From assembly GCA_030267965.1 (NCBI GenBank), contig BRYA01000196.1, positions 2,574 through 66,573 of the forward strand: 64,000 nt of DNA, read 5' to 3'. A model generated the notes under the pieces. The model had not been told where the DNA came from, did no database searches, and worked only from the letters and a program-made list of their open reading frames with translations. Each line of letters opens with the position of its first letter. The stretch's first letter is position 1. A program made the position numbers and the translations under genes. Source of the stretch: Triparma columacea (taxonomy: Eukaryota; Sar; Bolidophyceae; Parmales; Triparmaceae). Shown piece after piece: positions 1 through 9,950 of the stretch.

Positions 1-169
1 ACCTTCTTAAAAGCGAAGCCCTCGTAAGCGAAAATGGAGGGTATCGGGTCGTTGTTGCCCCAGTTTTCGTAGTCCTCCTTAGCTTCCTTAACAATTTTCT
101 CCCCAGCGTCCCCGAGGGCCTTCTTAAGCTCTGCGTTGCTGAGGTCCTTGACAGCCTCTACTATGCCCT
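1..169 (-). CDS. 3' part of a truncated gene, possibly YaaA/DUF328-like (partial)
   Basis: An open frame runs on the minus strand from a likely acceptor (reverse strand reads AATCAG then AGGGCATAG, near 170) to the window edge. It encodes roughly 55 residues including NWGNNDPIPSIFAYEGFAF and ends AAG-GT at positions 1-2, so the edge may itself be a splice donor. The W-x(n)-P-x-IFA-Y/F-x-G pattern resembles the peroxide-stress YaaA (DUF328) family, where a PAIFAFDG-type motif occurs. That assignment rests on one short motif and is weak. No upstream exon could be placed confidently between 170 and 620. Confidence 0.35.
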
Positions 170-975
170 CTGATTGAGGGAGGAAACGAGGGCTCGTTGT
201 GGAGAAGGGGGCAGGTGGGGGTGGTGAAAAGTTCATCATCTGTGTATGTGAGGATAGGACGGATGAGAAGATGTTGAGATTGCTCTACTCTCCAAGTGAT
301 AGCTTCATCTCTCAAAGTGATCAATTCCCACCGATGTCCCGACATGGTCTCCCATAAATACCTACCTTAGAAGGTGACATTATAATTCTAATAGCTGATG
401 TTGTTGATGTCATTATTGTAATGCACGTAATAACTATCAAAAATTGGTAATTACTCAGTGAAGGAACTATTATGTGAAATTCGAGTAAAAAAATTGGAGA
501 GTCTGAAAATAAAAAGCTTTGAGATAGGTAAGAAGGACAATAATGACAATAATAACCCTTGTTAAGGCTTTCACCAGTTATTATTTGTCGTATCGTTGAT
601 TTTTGTCTCCTATTCACGTCAACTTCAAATTATATCCTCTCTTCAAATAAACCACGGTCACTGAGATTCATTTGGTTTGGATTTTTCGTCTCATAGATGA
701 GATAATACTACTTTCGGCCATATTTACGATACTTTTAGTATCATGTGGGGGGTGATATTGTGCAGAGAACCGACATTGACGCCGCAATGATGCATCCTTG
801 TGGGGTCTCACCATCCCTCTCCCTTGTTCTTTGTCAATCACACCACACTAACCCTCTTGATCCCGTCAATGTAGGAATTCGCAGATAATTAGTATCAAAT
901 AGTTTGGGCTTTCAACTGTTACCGAAAAGACGAGTGAAAAGATCCTCTTAACCAAGCAACTCTCCCCTTCCCAAA
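170..975. other. Intergenic region, no supported gene
   Basis: About 800 bases between the partial minus-strand gene and the first LRR gene. It is visibly more AT-rich than the genes. Short open frames on the minus strand (124-345 and 321-617) have no domain signature or splice context and read like chance. It must contain the 5' part of the partial minus-strand gene and the promoter of the LRR gene starting at 976; no clear TATA box or other element stands out. Confidence 0.4.
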
Positions 976-2130
976 ATGACCAAAACAGCAGTATACTCTG
1001 GCACAGACGAGAAAGGGAGGTTCAGAGACAATAGTGAACTCACAGAAGTGACTTTTGTAGAAGGAGTGACGTCGATTGCCGATGAAACCTTCTATGGATG
1101 CTCCTCCCTCACGGCCATCACAATCCCGGACACAGTGACGAATATTGGCATTCGCGCCTTTAGGGAATGCTCCTCTCTCACGGCCATCACCATCCCGGAC
1201 GGAATGACAACGATTGGCGAGGGCGCTTTCGAATACTGCTCCTCCCTCACGGCCATCACCATCCCGGACGGAGTGACAACAATTGGCAATGCCGCCTTCG
1301 CAGGCTGCTCCTCCTTCACGGCCATCACCATCCCAGACGGAGTGACGACGATTGGCAAATTCGCCTTCTTTGGATGCTCATCCCTCACGGCCATCACTAT
1401 CCCAGATGGAGTGACGTCGATTGCCGATGAAACCTTCTACGGATGCTCCTCCCTCATGGCCATCACAATCCCAGACGGAGTTACAAAGATTAGCAGAAGC
1501 GCCTTCAGAGGATGCTCCTCCCTCACGGCCATCACCATCCCGGACGGAGTGATGACAATTGGCGAATACGCCTTCAGAGGATGCTCCTCCCTCACGGCCA
1601 TCACAATCCCGGAAGGAGTGACGACACTTGGCGAGGGCGCATTCTCTGGATGCTCCTCTCTCACGACCATCACCATCCCGGACGGACTAACGACGATTGG
1701 CGATGAAGCCTTCGAAGAATGCTCCTCCCTCACGGCCATCACCATCCCGGACTCAGTGACGTTTATCGGCCATCAAGCCTTCGATGGATGCTCCGCCCTA
1801 ATGAAGCTCATTCTATCTCCTGCTGTCTCCATCGGTGAAGACTGCTTCTTGAACTGCACTTCCCTTATCGCTGCCGCTGCTGATAAAAACATACCGACTG
1901 TCTTGGACCTCCTCCATTACAGGTGGCACCGCCAACCCGCTGTGACGGAACGCGTCACCGCTCTGCTGTGCCTCAAGGGAACCTGGGATCACGCGGAGAA
2001 TGAACCCAGTGGATCAGATAGTCTGAAGAGGAAGCGCCTTGACGACGGAGTTGAAGCCCCGCTGAGGGAAAGTGAGGCACGTGACAAGATACCGAAAGTT
2101 TTGTGGAGAGTAATTCTGGAGTTTCTCTAA
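976..2130 (+). CDS. BspA-like leucine-rich repeat protein, short paralog
   Basis: Single-exon ORF of 384 residues. After a short head (MTKTAVYSGTDEKGRFRDNS) come ten near-identical 23-residue LRR_5 repeats of the form CSSLTAITIPDGVTTIGxxAF, plus an eleventh degenerate unit (CSALMKLILSPA). This is the BspA/Treponema-pallidum-type LRR, a solenoid generally used in protein-protein binding. There is no signal peptide or TM segment, so an intracellular location is inferred. The non-repetitive C-terminus, about 95 residues with LLHYRWHRQPAVTERVTALL and a basic KRKR patch, is nearly identical to that of the next gene. The repeats are also near-identical at DNA level (69-bp units), implying recent expansion or conversion. 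Specific function unknown. Confidence 0.9.
   Translation: MTKTAVYSGTDEKGRFRDNSELTEVTFVEGVTSIADETFYGCSSLTAITIPDTVTNIGIRAFRECSSLTAITIPDGMTTIGEGAFEYCSSLTAITIPDGVTTIGNAAFAGCSSFTAITIPDGVTTIGKFAFFGCSSLTAITIPDGVTSIADETFYGCSSLMAITIPDGVTKISRSAFRGCSSLTAITIPDGVMTIGEYAFRGCSSLTAITIPEGVTTLGEGAFSGCSSLTTITIPDGLTTIGDEAFEECSSLTAITIPDSVTFIGHQAFDGCSALMKLILSPAVSIGEDCFLNCTSLIAAAADKNIPTVLDLLHYRWHRQPAVTERVTALLCLKGTWDHAENEPSGSDSLKRKRLDDGVEAPLRESEARDKIPKVLWRVILEFL
1067..1800 (+). repeat. Tandem 69-bp coding repeats (LRR units)
   Basis: About ten direct repeats of 69 bp, each encoding one 23-residue LRR. The core tgctcctccctcacggcc is almost invariant, while the codons for the variable xxAF positions differ between units. 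This is coding repetition, not a CRISPR array or a satellite. Confidence 0.9.
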
Positions 2131-2442
2131 CTCTTTGTTTTTGAATCAATCGTCGTTAGCTTTCACTTCTTCCTCACTTAACTCACTTATCATAAATAAA
2201 TGATCAATTCTGCCCAATTAAATTTCCAATTTCCAATTAAATTCTCTGTTACTCTTTGGCCACTTAATTAGGCCACTTGTTTCATCTTGTTCCATTCTTT
2301 GTTCATACGTGGGTGTTTAAAGTCTACTGAATTAGCACTTCATTGGTCTAAAATAGTTGTAAACGTTAATAATAAGTAAATAACAGTCCTCTTCCGAAAG
2401 GGCGGTATAAAAGATCCTCTCCATCCTGTTAGGGTTGGTACT
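2131..2442. other. Intergenic spacer between the two LRR paralogs
   Basis: About 310 bases of AT-rich DNA with no credible ORF. It carries a short near-duplicated stretch (aatttccaatttccaattaaat, near 2220-2240). It should hold the terminator of the first LRR gene and the promoter of the second; no specific element can be named. Confidence 0.5.
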
Positions 2443-4422
2443 ATGAGTGAATTTGACTTTGCTTATGGTGATGACTATGGTGATGACTACGACGATCCAG
2501 ATGATGGGTACTCTTCCCTTCACAAAACAGCAGTATACTCCAGAACAGAGAGCTTCGAAGACAATCATGAACTCACAGAAGTGACTTTTGCACAAGGAGT
2601 GACAACAATTGGTGAATATGCTTTCGAGCGATGCTCCTCCCTCACGGCTATCACCATCCCAGACGGAGTGACGACGATTGGTCAATATGCCTTCTGCGAA
2701 TGCTCCTCCCTCACGGCCATCACCATCCCAGACGGAGTGACTACAATTGGCGAAAATGCCTTCTACAAATGCTCCTCCCTCACGGCCATCTCAATCCCGG
2801 ACGGAGTGACAACGATTGACAATGGCGCCTTCTTCGAATGCTCCTCCCTCACGAACATCACCATCCCGGATGGAGTGACAACAATTGGCAAATTCGCATT
2901 CTACGAATGCTCCTCCCTCACGGCCATCACCATCCCGGATGGAGTGACAACGATTGGCAGTTTCGCCTTCTTCGGATGCTCCTCTCTTACGGCCATCACT
3001 ATTCCAGACGGAGTGACGTCCATTGACGAACTCGCTTTCTCTGGATGCTCCTCCCTCACGGCCATCACCATCCCGGACGGAGTAACGGTGATTGGCTATG
3101 GCGCCTTCAAGCGATGCTCCTCCCTTCCGGCCATCACCATCCCAGATGGAGTGACGACAATTGGCAATGACGCTTTCGGAGAATGCTCCTCCCTCACGGC
3201 CATCACCATCCCGGACTCAGTGACAACGATTGGCGAAATGGCCTTCTACGAATGCTCCTCCCTCACGGCCATCACCATCCCGGACGGAGTGACAACGATT
3301 GACAAACACGCCTTCTGCAGATGCTCCTCCCTCACGGCCATCACCATCCCGGACGGAGTGACAACGATTGGCATAGGCGCCTTCGCAAGATGCTCCTCCC
3401 TCACGGCAATCACCATCCCAGACGGAGTGACGATGATTGACGAATGCGCCTTCCACGGATGCTCCTCCCTCACGGTCATAACCATCCCAGAGGGAGTGAC
3501 AACGATTGGTCAATATGCCTTCGACGGATGCTCCTCCCTTAAAGCCATCACAATCCCGGACGGAGTGACATTGATTGGCGAATATGCCTTCTGCAACTGC
3601 TCCTCCCTCACAGCCATCAACATCCCTGATGGAGTGACAACGATTGGCGAAAATGCCTTCCACGGATGCTCCTCCCTCACGGCCATCACCATCCCAGACG
3701 GACTGACGTCGATTGGCAATAGCCCCTTCAACCAATGCTCCTCCCTCACGGCCATCACCATCCCAGAGGGAGTGACAACGATTGGGACTGGCGCCTTCTT
3801 CAAATGCTCCTCCCTCACGGCCATCACCATCCCGGACTCAGTGACAGAGATTGGCAATGGCGCCTTCCTAGGATGCTCCTCTCTCACAGCCATTAACATC
3901 CCGGACGGAGTGACTACAATTGGCAATTGCGCCTTCAACGAATGCTCCTCCCTCACCACCATCACCATCCCGGACTCAGTGACGACGATTGGCGTTAATG
4001 CCTTCAGTAATTGCTCCTCCCTCACGGCCATCACAATCCCGGACTCAGTGACGACTATTTGCAATTGGGCCTTCAGGGATTGCTCCGCCCTGATGAAACT
4101 CATTCTATCTCCTGCTGTCTCCATCGGTGAAGACTGCTTCTTGAACTGCACCGTCCTAATCGCTGCCGCTGCCGACAAAAATATGCCGACTGTCGAGGAC
4201 CTTCTCCATTATAGGTGGCACCGCCAACCCGCTGTGACGGAACGTGTCACCGCTCTGCTGTGCCTCAAAGGAACCTGGGATCACGCGGAGAATCAACCCA
4301 GTGGATCGAATAGTCTGAAGAGGAAGCGCCTTGACGATGAAGTTGAAGCACCGCTAAAGGCAACTGAGGCACGTCACAAGATCCCGAAAGTTTTGTGGAG
4401 AGAAATTCTGGAATTTCTGTGA
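2443..4422 (+). CDS. BspA-like leucine-rich repeat protein, long paralog
   Basis: Single-exon ORF of 659 residues. It starts with an acidic, Tyr-rich head (MSEFDFAYGDDYGDDYDDPD). About 21 LRR_5 repeats of 23 residues follow, then a degenerate CSALMKLILSPA unit and the same C-terminal module as the upstream paralog (shared LLHYRWHRQPAVTERVT and KIPKVLWREILEFL-type end). The two genes are adjacent, same-strand and share both head motif (KTAVYS...ELTEVTF) and tail, so they arose by tandem duplication and then gained or lost whole LRR units. No signal peptide or TM segment is visible. The LRR solenoid probably binds protein partners; the partner is unknown. Confidence 0.9.
   Translation: MSEFDFAYGDDYGDDYDDPDDGYSSLHKTAVYSRTESFEDNHELTEVTFAQGVTTIGEYAFERCSSLTAITIPDGVTTIGQYAFCECSSLTAITIPDGVTTIGENAFYKCSSLTAISIPDGVTTIDNGAFFECSSLTNITIPDGVTTIGKFAFYECSSLTAITIPDGVTTIGSFAFFGCSSLTAITIPDGVTSIDELAFSGCSSLTAITIPDGVTVIGYGAFKRCSSLPAITIPDGVTTIGNDAFGECSSLTAITIPDSVTTIGEMAFYECSSLTAITIPDGVTTIDKHAFCRCSSLTAITIPDGVTTIGIGAFARCSSLTAITIPDGVTMIDECAFHGCSSLTVITIPEGVTTIGQYAFDGCSSLKAITIPDGVTLIGEYAFCNCSSLTAINIPDGVTTIGENAFHGCSSLTAITIPDGLTSIGNSPFNQCSSLTAITIPEGVTTIGTGAFFKCSSLTAITIPDSVTEIGNGAFLGCSSLTAINIPDGVTTIGNCAFNECSSLTTITIPDSVTTIGVNAFSNCSSLTAITIPDSVTTICNWAFRDCSALMKLILSPAVSIGEDCFLNCTVLIAAAADKNMPTVEDLLHYRWHRQPAVTERVTALLCLKGTWDHAENQPSGSNSLKRKRLDDEVEAPLKATEARHKIPKVLWREILEFL
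2620..4100 (+). repeat. Tandem 69-bp coding repeats (about 21 LRR units)
   Basis: Array of about 21 direct 69-bp repeats, closely matching those at 1067-1800. Variation is concentrated in the two codons before the AF/CF residues of each LRR, while the cggccatcaccatccc core is almost constant. Such arrays are prone to unit gain and loss by slippage or unequal exchange. Confidence 0.9.
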
Positions 4423-4874
4423 AACTTCTTGTTGCAAATTACACTTTAATCGTTCAATTGTTTTATCTGAGACACCGTACATTGTGCTGTTTAAGCGTTT
4501 AACATATTAAAACAGGACGATATGGTGAATTCCTGCGTCACGAGCGAGCGTGGGTGGTGTCTCACTTGCTCACGTGCTCATTTCTTTTCTTCCTCTCGCC
4601 CAGTCACCCTTCACCCAAAATGGGAAAATAATTGGGCTCTTCTCTCTCTCTCCTCTTTCTCATCAATTAACAACTCGATTGTCTTAATACTGCGCACATA
4701 TACCCTTTCCATTGCATTACATAACAGTTCTTCATTCAATATAGCTATTAATACATCTAAAGAGCTAAATTATCACACCTCCAACACAACCACACCAGCA
4801 CACCTTCGTTCCATTCCTTCCCTCCTCCCTTCCTTCCTCCGCTCCCTCTCCTCCCTCCCCTCCCTTGTCTAATA
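4423..4874. other. Intergenic region with pyrimidine-rich 5' leader
   Basis: About 450 bases. The 3' half is strongly C/T-rich (ccttccctcctcccttccttcctcc, 4815-4865), as is common in front of start codons in this window. A 116-codon open frame at 4522-4872 has low-complexity Ser/Leu/Asn composition and ends immediately before the next gene; I read it as a chance frame through the leader. Confidence 0.4.
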
Positions 4875-5192
4875 ATGAATCAATTCGTAGCCCGTGTCGC
4901 CAACTGGCTCGCAAACGAGGTGATTGTAAAGAACCTCGTAAAGAACAAGCAGTTCCAGAACATGGCCATGAGGACCCACCTCAGGGTTGAGAAGACCAAG
5001 GAGACGGCAAAGCAGAGCGTGGAGGAGGTGGCGCAGGCGGTGGAGAAGGAGGTATTCAGCCAGCAGGGGAGGATGGGGGGGGGGGACGGGATTAGGGGAG
5101 GGATCAGACCTCCACCAAAGGGGGGGATTGGGGGATTCGTACAAGCCTTTGTGAAGGAGGTGAGGAGGGGGTGGGGACTGGATGATACCTAG
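4875..5192 (+). CDS. Small uncharacterised protein (105 aa)
   Basis: ORF beginning MNQFVARVANWLANEVIVKN. The first 65 residues look like an amphipathic alpha-helical segment with ordinary amino-acid composition; the remainder is Gly/Pro-rich (RMGGGDGIRGGIRPPPKGGIGG) and ends KEVRRGWGLDDT. No signal peptide or classical TM segment is seen. I do not recognise the family. The short N-terminal helix could be a mitochondrial presequence or peripheral membrane helix, but that is a guess. The G-rich stretch around 5075-5130 includes an 8-9 base G run where a base miscall would change the C-terminal frame. Confidence 0.6.
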   Translation: MNQFVARVANWLANEVIVKNLVKNKQFQNMAMRTHLRVEKTKETAKQSVEEVAQAVEKEVFSQQGRMGGGDGIRGGIRPPPKGGIGGFVQAFVKEVRRGWGLDDT

Positions 5193-5299
5193 CGGGGGCT
5201 GCGGGAGCTACCACACACTTCATAACCTTCTCAAGACTAACCCCCCCTCCCCCTTAGGTAAAGAAGGATTTTGGAGGTGGTCCGTAACGAACAATACAT

Positions 5300-5445
5300 C
5301 ACTCCCACGGCTCGCTCCGCTCGCCGGCCGCCTAAAAATTAAACCCCCCCCACCCAACCTTTCAAGATACAAAAAAATACAACATTCACTTCCCATACCC
5401 CTTCCGCGACTCGCTTCGCTCGTCGCGCTTCGCTCGTCGCTTAAC
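5300..5445. repeat. Short cgcttcgctcg repeats in a convergent 3' spacer
   Basis: The spacer between the small plus-strand gene and the minus-strand LRR gene carries repeated cttcgctcgtcgc units (5406-5440) and a related ctcgctccgctcgcc (near 5308). Closely related cttcgctcatc strings occur just upstream of 3' splice sites elsewhere in the window. Confidence 0.5.
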
Positions 5446-8400
5446 CCTCCCCCCTCTTCCCCTGCCTGCTGAAGACCGTCCCTAGTCCTGTGGGTTCCTG
5501 GTCCAGTCTCTCCTCCTTCTTGGCCTTGTCGTCATCCAAGCTCACCCCATACTTCTTGGCCCTCTCCTCCGCCATCCTCTGCTTCAGTGCCTTGTTCTCC
5601 TTCCTCTTGTTGAAAAACCCTTCGACAAAGTTGGGTTCATAACGGCCGTAATTCCTCCCGTCTGGACCGGTGAGGTCGCCGACTCCACCGTTGGCGGTCC
5701 TTCCTAGGCTCTGGTTCATCTTGATTGCCTTCTTGGCGAACGCATCCATCTCCTTGTTGGTGTACTCGTCCTGCTTGGAAGGGTCGAAGCCGCACATTAT
5801 CATGACCTCCTCCTCCGTCGGTACCTTGTTCTTCTCCGCCTCGGCCGCGGCCTCTGCCTCGAGCTGCTTCGCAATCTCGCTCTTCTTGCCGTCTTCGCCT
5901 TCGTCCCCCAGCAGGCCCTGCCTCTTCAACTTTGCCCTGATCTGCTTCTTCCTCCTAGCCAGAACCCGTGCCATGGCCGCGTCCGTCTCGCCCTTCATCC
6001 CTCTCCACTGCCTCCCGCTTCCCCCCTCCGCCCCCCCCCCCTCCCCAGTCAGCGGCCTAATGACCATCCCCTGGCTGGTGCTAGGCCTGTTGATTATGGC
6101 CCCGTCCCCCATCTTTACCTCGTCGCTCTGCGCGAAACCCACGCTCTTCTCGTCCACCGTTACCGGTATCTCCGCAACCATTACCCCCCCCTCCCCTTCC
6201 ACCGGCACCATTCCCTCCACTGCGTCGTCCTTCTTCTCATCCTCGCTGCTGTCCCCGTCCCCCCCAAGCCCCCTCTCCTCCTTCCACTCCTCGTCGCTCT
6301 GGTCGCTGCTACCGGCCTCGCTGGCCTCGCTGGGGGTGTCGGCCTCCTTCCGCCTAAGGCTCCTCGGGCTCAGCAGCTCCCCCGTAGCCTCGTCCCTCAT
6401 GCACTCTGGGGGATCGGGCTCAACCCACCCCTTGGGGATGTAGGTGTCCAGAGAGGGCTCGTCGTACGTGGCCTCCTGAGTCTCGCCGTGGACCCAGTAA
6501 GGAAGGTCGTTGAACTCGTCCCAGTGCCTGACCCACTTGTCCAAGTTCCAGGTTGCAAAGTCCTTGTTGGCCATCTCCTGCTCGTACTGGAACCTGTCGG
6601 CCCTGTTTTTCGCCCTGACGTCCTTTCTCCTCTGCTTAACCCTGTGTCTAGTCCAGCTCTTCCACTCCCTATAAGTGTCCCTCATGCCTAACCCGGTCCA
6701 GCTGCTCATAATCTTCTTAAGTTTCTTGTGCTCCCCCTTGACCTTCTTCCTTGCCCTGTAGGTTTCCCTCTCCGTGTACTGTCTCCTGAGGTCCACCATG
6801 AGTTCGTTCAGTTTCTCGTTGTGGTCCTTTGTCATGCTATTTTTGAACTCGAGCAAGGCCTTGGGAACAAACCTTTCCACCATGGAGCCCTTGCTGGCCT
6901 TCTTTTCAATGTCCTTGATGAGCTTCTCCAAATCTTTTTCGTACTTGTCCTGGAGCTTGTTGAGCTCCTCATCCTCCGGTAAATTCGCAAGCTCGTCCAA
7001 GACCTTGTCGATCGCAATATCATTCTGCTCCGCCGCCCACCCGACCAGTTCCTTGCCCTTCTCCATCAATTTTTCCTTCTTCTCCTCCAATTCGTCGTGG
7101 TGCTCGTTCCTCCTCTTTTGGGTCTTGGCCTCCTTCTTCTTGAAAGCCTTTTCGAGTCTCTTCCTCCTCCTCCTGAACTCGAGTTCGCACGCGCCCTTAA
7201 ACCTGCTGTCGGCCTCGCTAGCCTGCAGCTCGTGCGCCCTCTGCTCCGCCATCCTCCTGATCATGAGTTTGCCCTCATCGGTGTCCAGGTACTCCTTAGC
7301 ACTCTTCTCCGCAGCCTCGCTGGCCTCGGCTACATTTTGCTTCTCAGCTTGCACCCTGTTCCTCTCTTCGAGCTCTCTCTCCAAGGTGATGGTCATCTTG
7401 ACGAGCATCACCGGCCGTTCGCACATCCACCCGGCCTTTGGGGGGATGCAAACGTTCCTGCTGCCGTCTGGTTTCTTGCAAACGCACCTCCTGAACCATC
7501 CTGTCGGAGATCTGTAAACGACTGGACCGTAAGGGTCCTGGAAGGTGTTCATGACTCTCTCGACCTCCTTCTTGGGATAAGGGAAACTTCTAATGTCGCC
7601 CTGGGTGTCGCTTTCCCCATCGTTCCATATTTCTTCGAGGGTGGGGAGGAAGAGATCCCAAAAGAGCTCCTCCGGGAACTGATAAAAGAGCTCTCCGGCG
7701 CCGTCTTCATCTTCGATTTTTTCCCCGTTCTTGGCCGCCTCTTCCAATTTCTTCTGTTGTGCCTTTGTTAACCTCTTATTGTTCGCCCCTGGTATTTCGA
7801 ATTTGACATTGGGCTCGAAAATACCTCTGTGGAGGAGGAGCGGGGGGTTTAGCATACATATATATTATCCCTTGCTCCTCGCTTCGTTCAATCCGTCCCT
7901 CGCTCACCTGTGCTCCTCCCCTCCCACGCCGTGCTTTCCAACCTGCTTTAGCATATCCTGAAAAGTCAAAACAATACTCTGCTGTCTTGCGAACAAGCTC
8001 GTCGAGAACCTCTTCTTGCTCCACGCAACTACTGCCTTGGGGCCCTGGATAATCTTGTCAATCGTGGGGAACACCATGCCGGCATTTCCTTCCATCTTAA
8101 GTTCATTAATCACCTGCAGTTTGTGAAAGCTCATTGGCAGCGCCGTGAGGTTGTTGAAATCCAACCAAAGGTGTTGTAGTGTCTTCCCCAACTTGCCGAT
8201 CTCGTCAGGGAGCTCCATGAGCCTGTTGTTGCAGACGTGGAGGGACTCGAGGGTCTTGCTTTCCCCAATGTCCGCAGGGAGGTACTTCATTCTATTGTCA
8301 TTGCAAGACAGGCTACGTAGGTTGGGCATAGCCGCAATGCAGTGCGGCAGGTTCACAAGGTCGTTGGAGTTCAGATTCAAGGTTGTTATTGTCAACCTCG

Positions 8401-9705
8401 CCAGGGTCTCCGGTATGCGGCGCAGCCTGTGATGAGCGAAGCCAAGACCAGAAGGAAGTTAGCAACAAGATGCAGAACACGGTATCCCAACCCCTGCAGG
8501 CCCAACATTGGACCCAACATTGGACCCAACATTGGACCCAACATTAGCCCCCAGCCCAAACTAACCCTCCCCGCCCACCCCAAACCCACCTGTTGCATTC
8601 CAAGTTCAGCTTCTTCAAGTTTGTGAGGTTCCCGAACGTCGCGGGGAGAGATTCTAGGCGGTTCGACGCAAGCTCGAGAATTCGGAGCCCAACCAAATTT
8701 CCGATCCCCGCAGGGAGCTTAGTAATCTTGTTCCTCAAGAGGACCAAACTGGTTAGCTTCGTGAGGCTGGCGACACAGTCGACCTCGACAAGCTTGTTGC
8801 TCGTTAGGCTCAAGGATATTAACATGTTGCAGCTGCTTCCTAGCTTCGATGGCAGGTTCTCCAGCTCGTGGCCCACCAGCCGAAGCATTTTCAAGTCCCT
8901 GTTGGTGGTCCTCCTGAAATTGTAAACCCTCTCGGATATATCTCCTAGCTTCTGCCAACTCATGTTGATCTCCCCCGTCATCTTTCCGTGCTCTACAGCG
9001 TCAGACCAGAGGGTATCTCGCCGCACCCTCTCCGCCTCCTCGGCCTGGTTTACTACCTTGATCTGCTCCTGCCTGTACTCCTCTTTCCTCTGCTCAATCA
9101 AGAACTTGCGCTTTTCCGACTCCTTCTTCTTTCTCATTCGGATTTCCCTCTTCTCCTTAGCAAGTGCGGCCATCTTGCTGTCGGGGGGCGGCTGCATTGG
9201 AATGTCCCCCCTTGGGACGTCCCAGGTCGTCTCCCCGGACTTCTTGGCAACATAATACCACTTGCCATGTTCCATATCTAGTTTTTTGGTGAACATTGCC
9301 TGAGATATCCGTGTCCTCAGCCTGCGAGTGGCTATCCTCACTTTAATGAGTCGCTGGAGGGGCGTGTGCGGGAAAGTGGAGGCGGGTGTGGGAGGAGGGT
9401 GAGTGACTCTTCCCTCTACTCTCCCAGCCCCCTCCCCCCCTTTTTACTTCAAAACGCGTCAATTCCGATGATGTCTTTGTAATAGTGTTCTTCTCTTGTT
9501 CGCCGAAGCGTAGCGTCCCTCGTTTCTCACTATACTCTTCCCTCTACTCTCCCAGCCCCCCCCCCCCCCCCTGGCAACGACCTTCGCTGGCCTTGTGGGA
9601 AGCCCCGGCGCTCACCTGGATAGCAAGCGCGGCCTTGATGTGGGCATCAGAACTCAAGTCAATCGTGACAGTTCCGCTCAGCGCCTCGGCCTCTGGCCCA
9701 GCCAT
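5441..9705 (-). CDS. IQ-WW-LRR-coiled-coil protein
   Basis: Four exons join in phase: 9616-9705, 8590-9353, 7908-8426, 5441-7826 (1,252 residues). The join of exons 1 and 2 creates an IQ-like helix (ALAIQRLIKVRIATRRLRTR, residues about 26-45). A WW domain follows at about 56-77 (KWYYVAKKSGETTWDVP), then a charged helix. Leucine-rich repeats at about 150-410 are of the short 23-residue type (LxxLPxxIGNLxxLxxLxLxxN). A long Lys/Glu-rich coiled-coil half follows with an internal Cys/Trp-containing segment (GWFRRCVCKKPDG). Neither signal peptide nor TM is present, so a cytosolic or cytoskeletal scaffold is inferred; IQ motifs bind calmodulin and WW domains bind proline motifs. Donors are GTGAG, GTGGG, GTGAG. 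The C-terminal exon is acidic/basic low complexity over residues 980-1130. No orthologue name can be given. Confidence 0.85.
8501..8546. repeat. 12-bp tandem repeat inside an intron
   Basis: About 3.8 direct copies of cccaacattgga lie in intron 2 (8427-8589) of the minus-strand LRR gene. This is a minisatellite likely to vary in copy number between strains. Confidence 0.9.
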
Positions 9706-9950
9706 AATAGGTGAAGCTGTTAAATGTTGGGTTTTAACCAAATTTGAGAGTAGGGGGTTGTGGTCCAGAATTTGAGAGAACTGTGTGCGTCGAAGATATC
9801 ATTACCTTGATCCTGTGTCGCAGGATATAGTTCGAGCCCCAGCTCTCGTGTATAAACCGTAAGCGGTGCGTAACAGGAATTAGGAGCTACCAGTAGGCCA
9901 AAGAGGAAGGAGAAGGAGGAGAGAACAGGTGCAAAAAGCTTGCAGTTACC

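Noticed and set aside
1067..4100. CRISPR-like regular repeats
   Set aside because: The 69-bp period is continuous coding sequence for LRR units with no spacer structure, and this is a eukaryotic nuclear window.
1092..4178. Long open frames antisense to, and in other frames of, the LRR arrays
   Set aside because: They are periodic shadows of the 69-bp repeats, since a 69-bp unit (23 codons) keeps every frame open if one unit lacks stops.
4522..4872. 116-codon plus-strand ORF
   Set aside because: Low-complexity translation of a pyrimidine-rich leader that ends just before the next start codon.
5670..7771. Several plus-strand ORFs of 200-250 codons opposite the coiled-coil exon
   Set aside because: Low-complexity Leu/Ser/Pro shadows of Lys/Glu-rich coding on the minus strand.
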